Below are positions 57,747 to 64,000 of a stretch of 64,000 nt of DNA, piece after piece; position 1 is the first letter of the stretch; each line of letters starts with the position of its first letter. Source of the DNA: Arthrobacter oryzae (GTDB taxonomy: Bacteria; Actinomycetota; Actinomycetes; Actinomycetales; Micrococcaceae); contig NZ_JAUSSM010000002.1 in NCBI RefSeq assembly GCF_030812315.1, forward strand, positions 186,001 to 250,000, read 5' to 3'. The position numbers and the translations under genes are program-made. Under the pieces are notes generated by a model, which saw only the letters and a program-made list of their open reading frames with translations, was not told where the DNA came from and did no database searches.

Positions 57747-58574
57747 TCAGGCCTCCCGCCGTGCCGTGGTTCTGGCCTCGATGATGGCCGCAGCGACGGC
57801 GGCCAGATCGTGTTCGGGGATGCGCCTGGCGCCGGTCCGGCCCACGGTGTAGACAACCGGCCACAACTGCCGGATCGGGTCCGGTCCGCCGGTTGCCGAG
57901 TCGTCATCCGCGGCGTCGTAGAGGGCTTCAACGGCAACGGCCACCGCCTCTTCCTCGCTAAGTCCGGGCCGCCAGAGCTTCTTGAGGGCTCCGCGGGCAA
58001 ACATGGAACCCGAACCCACTGCGTGGTGCTCCTGCTCCTCGTACCTTCCGCCGGTGACGTCGTAGGAAAACAGGCGGCCGATGCCCGCAGGCAGGTCGAA
58101 TCCGGCGAAGAGCGGCACAACGGCCAGGCCCTGCATGGCCATGGGCAGGTTTCCGCGGATCATGGCGCCGAGGCGGTTGGCCTTGCCTTCGAGGCTCAGC
58201 AGTGTTCCCTCAATCTTCTCGTAGTGTTCCAGCTCCACCTGGAACAGCCGCGTGAGGTCGATGGCGATGCCCGCGGTGCCAGCGATTCCCAGCACGGAAT
58301 AGCGGTCGGCCGGGAACACCTTTTCAATGTGCCTGCTCGCGATGATGTTCCCCATCGTCGCGCGTCGGTCGCCGGCCATCAGCACTCCCCCGCCATAAGT
58401 GAGCGAGACGATCGTGGTGGCATGCGGCACCTGCAGCGGCTGTGAGCCGGGGCCGGTGGGCGCCGCCGGGAACGGCTGATTGTATGGAAGTAATCCGGGC
58501 CTGTTGCGTTGGAGGTGCTCAGTGAATGATGACGTCGCGTTGGCAGCTACCTGGTTGGCTGTTGTGTCCTGCAC
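57747..58574 (-). CDS. prcB: 20S proteasome beta subunit PrcB
   Basis: 275 aa; GTG start with aaggag. The propeptide of 52 residues ends ...LQVPHA before Thr53 ([21 protein letters not shown]), which becomes the N-terminal catalytic Thr after self-cleavage. [28 protein letters not shown] and [24 protein letters not shown] are strongly conserved. It gives the proteolytic activity of the inner rings. It is encoded between pup and prcA in the standard order. Confidence 0.97.
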   Translation of the reverse strand: MQDTTANQVAANATSSFTEHLQRNRPGLLPYNQPFPAAPTGPGSQPLQVPHATTIVSLTYGGGVLMAGDRRATMGNIIASRHIEKVFPADRYSVLGIAGTAGIAIDLTRLFQVELEHYEKIEGTLLSLEGKANRLGAMIRGNLPMAMQGLAVVPLFAGFDLPAGIGRLFSYDVTGGRYEEQEHHAVGSGSMFARGALKKLWRPGLSEEEAVAVAVEALYDAADDDSATGGPDPIRQLWPVVYTVGRTGARRIPEHDLAAVAAAIIEARTTARREA

Positions 58575-58659
58575 TGATGCACTCCTTCAACGTGGTGGGT
58601 CAACGTCTCTTCGACCGTCCGGGCTGCCGTCCTCCAATCAGGCGATGGCAGCGTGAGTC

Positions 58660-58863
58660 CTACTGGCCGCCCTTTTGAACGAAGGCCCGGACGAATTCTT
58701 CGGCGTTGGACTCTAGGACGCCGTCGATTTCGTCCAGGAGATCGTCCACGCCTTGGGTGGCTGCCGATGCCTGGGCGTCCCCGGATGCGGGTGGCGTTGC
58801 GGGGGCGTCGTCTTCGATTTCGCTGTCCCGCGACTGCGGCTGCTGCTGCTCCTGGCCTGCCAT
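58660..58863 (-). CDS. pup: Prokaryotic ubiquitin-like protein Pup
   Basis: 67 aa, strong aaggag site. Gln-rich disordered start (AGQEQQQPQSRDSE), then the helix VDDLLDEIDGVLESNAEEFV that binds Mpa coiled coils, ending F-V-Q-K-G-G-Q. The terminal Gln must be deamidated to Glu by Dop before PafA can ligate it; this is the GGQ form. It is a short gene between prcB and dop. Confidence 0.97.
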   Translation of the reverse strand: MAGQEQQQPQSRDSEIEDDAPATPPASGDAQASAATQGVDDLLDEIDGVLESNAEEFVRAFVQKGGQ

Positions 58864-58946
58864 TTCCTTCTCCTTCTATCCGTCCCCGATGAGAGGGGAC
58901 ATCCTGTAAGCCCATATTGCCACGGCTTAAGCCGTGGTGGGGTGCT

Positions 58947-60620
58947 TTATGCCGGTGGCGGAGGTGGAGTTTGTCCGAGCAGTTCGGCCAGGAAGGATCC
59001 TGCGTCTTTGTGCCTGGCAAACAGGCCTCCGGTGAGGGCTTCGGTTCCTCTTAAGGGCTCACGGGTAGGCACCCGTTGAAGCCTTCCGTGGCCGGGGACG
59101 TCGAAGATGACCGAGTCCCAGCTGGCACCGACCACGTCCTTGCTGAAGCTGCTGACGCAGTGGCCGCGGAAATAGGCGCGTGTGTCCGACGGCGGCTCCG
59201 TCATCGCCCGGGCGATCGTTTCGTCGTCGACGATCCTGTCCATCCGTCCACGGGCAAGCATCCGGTGGTACAAGCCCTTTTCCGGACGTACATCCGCCCA
59301 TTGGAGGTCCACGAGGCCCAGCCGTGCGTCGTTCCACTCCAGTCCGTCGCGCTGCCGGTAGCCCTCCAGCAGGGAGAGCTTGGCCAGCCACTCCACGGAG
59401 GATGCAGCAGCCGTGCGGTCACTGTCCAGGTCCGTGAGGGTCGACGCCCAGCGTTCCAGAAGGGCGTGCGTGTGCCCGTCACCGTCCACGGCATCGCCCA
59501 CGCCGGTGTCCTGGGCCAGCTTGGCGGCGGCTTCGTGATAGATCCACTGCAGGTCCAGTGCTGTGACCCGGCGCCCGTCAAGGAGCCGAAGGGTGGCGGT
59601 CAGCGAGGTGTCGTGGCTGACTGCCTGCAGGGCCGCCACCGGTTCGTGGACCTCCACGCGGGGAGCCAGGCCCGCCTCAATCAGGCTGAGCACGATGGCC
59701 GTCGTCCCGAACTTGAGGTAATTGGCGGCCTGGCTGAGGTTCGCGTCCCCGATGATCACGTGCAGCCGGCGGTATTTGTCCGCCGTGGCGTGAGGCTCGT
59801 CCCGGGTGTTGATGATGGGCCGCCGGATAGTGGTCTCCAGGCCCACCTCCGCCTCGAAGAAATCCGCACGTTGGCTGATCTGGTACCCCGGCCGGGAACT
59901 GTCCTGTCCAAGGCCCACCCGCCCGGCGCCGCACATGATCTGGCGTGTGATGAAGAACGGAGTCAGGCCCCGGACTATGTCGCCGAAGGGCACCACCCGC
60001 GGCATCAGGTAATTTTCGTGCGAGCCGTAAGACACTGATTTGTTGTCGGTGTTGTTCTTGTAGAGGTTCACGGGCGGCAGTTGCGGATCGGCGGCCATGC
60101 GGCGAACCGCCGACAGCGCCACGACGTCGCCTGCAGCGTCCCAGGCGACGGCGTCGCGCGGGTTGGTGACTTCCGGGCTCGAGTACTCCGGATGCGCGTG
60201 GTCTACGTAAAGGCGTGCGCCGTTACCCAGGACCATGTTCATCAGAAGCGAACCTGATTCGTCCTCGCCGTCCTGCTCCAGCTCTTCCCGTCCGTAAGCC
60301 AGCGCCACGGCCTCGGCGTCAAGCACCGGCGGCTGGTCAGTCAGCTGGCTGGGGTCCGCCTGGTTCCGCTCAAGCGTCCAGCCCCGGGCATCGTGCAGCG
60401 GTTCCTCGTCCGTGTAATCCCAGCGCGTTTCCGCTCCGCCGGCGGCGCGCTGGCGCGTCAGCGCGGCGTACGCCTGGATGACGCGGGCGGACATCATCGT
60501 GGCGTTGGCACCCGGAGCCGACGGCGCGTGGATGCCGTATTCGGTCTCGGATCCCATCACCCGCATGACGCCGCCTACCGGCAGCGGACCTCCTGGTACC
60601 GCTTCGCTGCGCGGCGTCAC
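58947..60620 (-). CDS. dop: Pup deamidase/depupylase Dop
   Basis: 557 aa from GTG 60620, which overlaps the mpa stop (GTGA); an ATG at 60566 ([16 protein letters not shown]) is the start favoured by family alignment. After GSETEYGI comes the Dop-specific loop (about residues 40-80), absent from PafA. Shared blocks follow: [59 protein letters not shown]. Dop hydrolyses the terminal Gln of Pup and removes Pup from substrates. The C-terminus has a proline-rich end of five Pro. Order mpa-dop-pup is standard. Confidence 0.95.
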   Translation of the reverse strand: MTPRSEAVPGGPLPVGGVMRVMGSETEYGIHAPSAPGANATMMSARVIQAYAALTRQRAAGGAETRWDYTDEEPLHDARGWTLERNQADPSQLTDQPPVLDAEAVALAYGREELEQDGEDESGSLLMNMVLGNGARLYVDHAHPEYSSPEVTNPRDAVAWDAAGDVVALSAVRRMAADPQLPPVNLYKNNTDNKSVSYGSHENYLMPRVVPFGDIVRGLTPFFITRQIMCGAGRVGLGQDSSRPGYQISQRADFFEAEVGLETTIRRPIINTRDEPHATADKYRRLHVIIGDANLSQAANYLKFGTTAIVLSLIEAGLAPRVEVHEPVAALQAVSHDTSLTATLRLLDGRRVTALDLQWIYHEAAAKLAQDTGVGDAVDGDGHTHALLERWASTLTDLDSDRTAAASSVEWLAKLSLLEGYRQRDGLEWNDARLGLVDLQWADVRPEKGLYHRMLARGRMDRIVDDETIARAMTEPPSDTRAYFRGHCVSSFSKDVVGASWDSVIFDVPGHGRLQRVPTREPLRGTEALTGGLFARHKDAGSFLAELLGQTPPPPPA

Positions 60621-62401
60621 AGGTACTGGCCCGTGTTGGGCATTGTCTCGATGGATTTGCCGGGCTCCTGTCCTGCCTTGCCCTGGACAATGGTGCGGAT
60701 GTAGGTGATGCGCTCACCCTTCTTGCCGGAGATGCGGGCCCAGTCATCCGGGTTGGTGGTGTTGGGCATGTCCTCGTGTTCGCGGAACTCGTCAACGACG
60801 GCGCGCAGCAGGTGGTCTATGCGAAGACCCTTCTGCTGCGTGGTCAGCAGGTCCTTGATGGCGTACTTCTTGGCACGGTCCACCACGTTCTGCACCACGG
60901 CACCGGAGTTGAAGTCCTTGAAGTACAGCATTTCCGTGTCCCCGTTGGCGTACGTCACCTCAAGGTATTCGTTGGACTTTTCGGTGGAGTACATCGCTTC
61001 GACAGTGCGCTGGATCATGGCGTCGACGGTTGCCTGGACGTCGCCGCCATGCTCCGCGAGGTCGGACTCATGGAACGGCAGGTCCGTGGTGACGTACTTG
61101 TAGAAAATATCGGCGGCAGCCTCTGCATCCGGCCGCTGGATCTTGACCTTGACGTCCAGCCGGCCCGGGCGCAGGATGGCCGGGTCAATCATGTCCTCGC
61201 GGTTCGACGCACCGATGACGATGACGTTGTCCAGGCGTTCGACGCCGTCGATCTCGCTCAGGAGTTGGGGGACGATTGTGGTTTCGACGTCGGAGGAGAT
61301 GCCGGTGCCGCGCGTGCGGAACAGCGAATCCATCTCGTCGAAGAACACCACCACGGGGCTGCCGTCTGACGCCTTCTCCCGTGCACGGGAGAAGATCAGC
61401 CGGATGTGCCGCTCCGTTTCGCCGACGTACTTGTCCAGGAGTTCCGGGCCTTTGATGTTGAGGAAGTAGCTCTTCAGGTCAACGTTCCCCGTGCGCTCGG
61501 CGGCCCTGGCGGCGAGGGAATTCGCCACCGCCTTGGCGATCAGCGTCTTGCCGCACCCCGGAGGGCCATACAGGAGGATCCCCTTGGGAGCCTTCAGGCC
61601 GTGTTCCCGGTAGAGGTCAGGATGCAGGAACGGCAGCTCCACGGCATCCCGGATCTGTTCAATCTGCGGCCCCAGGCCACCGATGTCCTCGTAGGTGATG
61701 TCCGGAACCTCTTCAAGGACAAGGTTCTCCACTTCGGAGCGCGGAACCTTCTCCAGGGCGTAGCCCGTCCGGGAATCGATGGAGAGGGCGTCGCCGACGC
61801 GGAGCTTTTCCGACATCAGGGCCCCGGAAAGGCGGATGACGCGTTCTTCATCCGCACGTCCCACCACGAGGGCGCGGTCCGTGCCCAGCATTTCCTTGAG
61901 CGTGACCAGTTCGCCGGCGCGTTCGTAACCGAGGCCCGCCACCACCAGGAGCGCTTCGTTGAGGAGGACTTCCTGGCCGACGGCAAGCTGGTTCATGTTC
62001 ACCAGCGGGCTCACCCCGACCCGCATCTTGCGGCCGGCATTGAAGATGTCCACGGACTCTTCCGTGGCCGCCTGTCCGCTGTTGCCGGGGGTGGGCTGCC
62101 GTTTGGGATTCAGCTGCAGAATGGTGCCAAAGCTGTAGGGTGGCTGGCCCTCCTGGTCCAGGGCGTTCTTTAGGCGCAGAATTTCCGCTTTCGCGGTTTC
62201 CAGCATGCCCACCAGCTTTGAGTTGTTCTGCGTCGCGGCCGCAAGCTGGCGGTCAATGTGCCGCAGTTTGTCCCGGAGGATGTTCACCTGCCGGTCCGCA
62301 ACTGAGAGTTCGTTGGCCACATAGCGGGCGTTCTCAGGTTCCACTGCCCCTGTGGTTTCGTCCGGTGTCCGTGAGGAGTCGTTGTTCGGAGTCTCCATCA
62401 T
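60617..62401 (-). CDS. mpa: Proteasome-associated AAA+ ATPase Mpa/ARC
   Basis: 594 aa. N-terminal coiled coil (about residues 30-85: [20 protein letters not shown]) binds Pup; two OB domains follow; the AAA domain has [20 protein letters not shown] (Walker A) and [16 protein letters not shown] (Walker B). The C-terminal end is T-G-Q-Y-L, the docking motif that opens the 20S gate. Mpa unfolds pupylated proteins and feeds them into PrcBA. ATG 62401 is followed directly by another ATG. It begins the proteasome operon; the next gene upstream (trmI) is about 80 bases away. Confidence 0.97.
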   Translation of the reverse strand: MMETPNNDSSRTPDETTGAVEPENARYVANELSVADRQVNILRDKLRHIDRQLAAATQNNSKLVGMLETAKAEILRLKNALDQEGQPPYSFGTILQLNPKRQPTPGNSGQAATEESVDIFNAGRKMRVGVSPLVNMNQLAVGQEVLLNEALLVVAGLGYERAGELVTLKEMLGTDRALVVGRADEERVIRLSGALMSEKLRVGDALSIDSRTGYALEKVPRSEVENLVLEEVPDITYEDIGGLGPQIEQIRDAVELPFLHPDLYREHGLKAPKGILLYGPPGCGKTLIAKAVANSLAARAAERTGNVDLKSYFLNIKGPELLDKYVGETERHIRLIFSRAREKASDGSPVVVFFDEMDSLFRTRGTGISSDVETTIVPQLLSEIDGVERLDNVIVIGASNREDMIDPAILRPGRLDVKVKIQRPDAEAAADIFYKYVTTDLPFHESDLAEHGGDVQATVDAMIQRTVEAMYSTEKSNEYLEVTYANGDTEMLYFKDFNSGAVVQNVVDRAKKYAIKDLLTTQQKGLRIDHLLRAVVDEFREHEDMPNTTNPDDWARISGKKGERITYIRTIVQGKAGQEPGKSIETMPNTGQYL

Positions 62402-62480
62402 GCATCAGCCCCTTCCTGCGCTTCTATTAAGACCATAGCCCTAAGAAGCCGGGTACTGCTGGAGACATCCGAAATACGGA

Positions 62481-63548
62481 CTAGTTCGTAACCTCCGGGT
62501 CGTCCTTCACGTTGGTTCCGGCGATTGCATCGCGGGCAGCGCGGCGGAGTTTCTTGTCGGAAACGAGCCGCTCACCCACGGCGCCGGGCGTCCAGGCGTT
62601 GACGTCCTCTTCGTTGAAGTCAGTCTTCGAGGGCCGGCGCTTGACGGAGATGCCGGTGACCCCGTCTGCGAGCCTGCGTGTGACCAGCAGGAAGCCCGTG
62701 TGGGCGACCATCCGGTGGTCCGGCCGCACGGCCAGTCCTTCCAGGTGCCAGCCGCGGACCATGGATTCCCAGGCATCAGGCTCGGTAAAGCGGCCGTCGG
62801 CCCGGATGGCCTCCGCCGTCCGGGACAGCTGGGTCACGGTGGCGACGTAGTTGATCCACACGCCGCCGGGGGCGAGCACTGTGGCCACGGCGTCGAGGCA
62901 TTCCCACGGGGCCAGCATGTCCAGCACGACGCGGTCCACGGAACCGGGGGCTTCGCTCCGGACCACTTCCTCCTGGAAGTCGCCGAGGGAAATCTTCCAC
63001 GCGGGGTGCGGTCCGCCGAAGATGGTTTCCACGTTGCCGCGGGCAATGTCGGCGAATTCCTCGCGCCGTTCAAAGGAGTGCAGGTAGCCGTTGTCCCCGA
63101 CTGCACGCAGCAGCGAAATCGACAGCGCACCGGAACCAACGCCGGCCTCCACGACGCGGGCGCCGGGGAAGATGTCTGCCATCGTGACAATCTGGCCGGC
63201 GTCCTTGGGGTAGACCACAGCCGCGCCGCGGGGCATGGACAGGACGAAGTCCGAGAGCAACGGACGGAGGGTCTGGTACTGCTGCCCCACGTTGTTGATC
63301 ACCACGGACCCGTCCACTTTGCCGATGATTTCGTCGTGGTTCAGGAAACCGCGGTGCGTGTGGAATGCCCCGCCGACCTCCAAGGTGATGGTGTTCATCC
63401 GGCCGCGCTCGTCGGTCAGCTGTACCCGCTCGCCTTCACGGAAAGGACCCCGACGACGGGCGGCGCCCACCGGCAGTGCGCCGGTAGTGCCGGCGATGTC
63501 TGCGGTGTCGCCGGGCGTGATGTTGTTGGCGGCAGTTTCGCTGCTCAT
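62481..63548 (-). CDS. trmI: tRNA (adenine-N1)-methyltransferase TrmI
   Basis: 355 aa; ribosome site gagga. The N-terminal beta domain (FREGERVQLTDERGRMNTITL) and GAFHTHRGFLNHDEIIG are typical of TrmI; the SAM site is VVEAGVGSGALSISLLRAVG (motif I), then HSFERREEFADIARGNVE, DRVVLDMLAPWECLDAV and GGVWINYVATVTQL. The tetrameric enzyme makes m1A58 in tRNA. In Mycobacterium the orthologue is also next to the proteasome genes. A C-terminal extension of about 60 residues is charged and poorly conserved. Confidence 0.95.
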   Translation of the reverse strand: MSSETAANNITPGDTADIAGTTGALPVGAARRRGPFREGERVQLTDERGRMNTITLEVGGAFHTHRGFLNHDEIIGKVDGSVVINNVGQQYQTLRPLLSDFVLSMPRGAAVVYPKDAGQIVTMADIFPGARVVEAGVGSGALSISLLRAVGDNGYLHSFERREEFADIARGNVETIFGGPHPAWKISLGDFQEEVVRSEAPGSVDRVVLDMLAPWECLDAVATVLAPGGVWINYVATVTQLSRTAEAIRADGRFTEPDAWESMVRGWHLEGLAVRPDHRMVAHTGFLLVTRRLADGVTGISVKRRPSKTDFNEEDVNAWTPGAVGERLVSDKKLRRAARDAIAGTNVKDDPEVTN

Positions 63549-63649
63549 GGAATATTCCTCGCTTTTGTAAACCTGTGTGGCCGTGCATCAAGACGGGCCG
63601 GGCACCAGTCGCCGCCCGGGCGCCGATATTTCACGACCGGCAGGTAACT

Positions 63650-64000
63650 CTACCGGTTCCGGACCTTCGAGCGCCCGCTGCGGCGCATTTCCTTGCCTGT
63701 AATGGCTGTCACCACGGCTGACTGGCGGAGCAGGCCGGTCACTTTCCCGTGGTGATCGACCACTGCGTATTCGCGGCCTTCGAGCTGGGCGAGGTACTGC
63801 ACCAGCTCCTGGCCCTGGGACCATTCCGGCACGTAGGCGCCGGCGCTTAGGGCGTGTGAGACTGCCGTAGCCGGCGTTGCCGCTGCGGCTTCGGCCGGAA
63901 CGGAAGCGACAGCGGCCTCGTCCACGATTCCTGCGGGCCGGCCGTCCGGTCCGAACAGAACGATCGCCGTTGCGCCGTCCGCAGCAAGCTGGCGGATATC
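63650..64000 (-). CDS. C-terminal end of a CBS-domain protein, probably a Rip3-like site-2 protease (partial)
   Basis: The frame is open from the window edge (DIRQLAADGATAIVLFGPDG) to the stop at 63650, so only about 116 C-terminal residues are seen. They look like the end of one CBS domain (IVDEAAVASVPA) and a second one (EWSQGQELVQYLAQLEGREYAVVDHHGKVTGLLRQSAVV), with a basic tail (EMRRSGRSKVRNR). In related actinobacteria the gene upstream of trmI encodes an M50 site-2 protease with C-terminal CBS domains, so this is the likely identity. No protease part is in the window. An internal GTG at 63925 is not the true start. Confidence 0.65.
   Translation of the reverse strand, partial: DIRQLAADGATAIVLFGPDGRPAGIVDEAAVASVPAEAAAATPATAVSHALSAGAYVPEWSQGQELVQYLAQLEGREYAVVDHHGKVTGLLRQSAVVTAITGKEMRRSGRSKVRNR

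Overview
The window is a high-GC actinobacterial chromosome segment. A complete Pup-proteasome locus (mpa, dop, pup, prcB, prcA, pafA), a single-chain PafBC regulator, RbpA and a Ski2/HelY-type helicase next to tatC/tatA all fit a Micrococcaceae genome of the Arthrobacter/Pseudarthrobacter type. The genus is inferred from gene content and style, not from a marker gene. No rRNA, tRNA or CRISPR array was seen.

Layout. 1-4.8 kb: 3' part of a gamma-glutamyltransferase gene, three small genes, an APC amino-acid permease and a VOC protein. 4.8-12.3 kb: a two-HTH Lrp/AsnC regulator divergent from a tightly packed catabolic operon (MFS transporter, M20 amidohydrolase, 2-hydroxyacid dehydrogenase, serine hydrolase, DASS transporter) whose substrate is unknown. 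12.3-16.3 kb: a D-malate/tartrate module (DctA, D-malate-type dehydrogenase, LysR regulator) with a shared dyad motif upstream of both the dehydrogenase and the regulator. 16.4-19.9 kb: a D-threonine aldolase/D-serine deaminase-like enzyme, a 2H phosphoesterase, a QorB-like reductase and gene remnants. 20.2-24.3 kb: a copper-handling operon on the minus strand (CopB-type ATPase, DUF6153, DUF305 lipoprotein, Cys-rich four-helix copper protein), with a CsoR-type operator placed between the -35 and -10 boxes of its promoter.

24.3-31.4 kb is the accessory, decaying part: small secreted or lipid-anchored proteins, a diverged direct repeat, an unrecognised LRR-like protein, and a three-gene tyrosine-recombinase unit in which both recombinases are broken while the small HTH gene is intact. 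Beside it lie remnants of a GNAT acetyltransferase and a TetR regulator. 31.5-33.9 kb: a short UvrA-like protein (UvrA2 class). 34.0-37.0 kb: a three-gene type III polyketide operon (ketosynthase, methyltransferase, FAD monooxygenase), the best candidate for an unexplored natural-product pathway.

37-47.5 kb is mostly housekeeping: peptide deformylase, S9 peptidase, RlmA-like rRNA methyltransferase, NfeD plus SPFH protein, RbpA, polyprenol-phosphate mannose synthase and an amidohydrolase. 47.6-64 kb, all on the minus strand, holds HelY, TatC, TatA, PafBC, two FKBP-type isomerases and the proteasome locus, then TrmI and the C-terminal end of a CBS-domain protein. Together these genes make, deamidate, attach and read the Pup tag and degrade tagged proteins, with PafBC giving the DNA-damage regulatory link. 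I found no wholly new system. The strongest leads are the type III PKS operon, the unknown catabolic operon with its divergent dyad, and the operator architectures of the dicarboxylate and copper operons.
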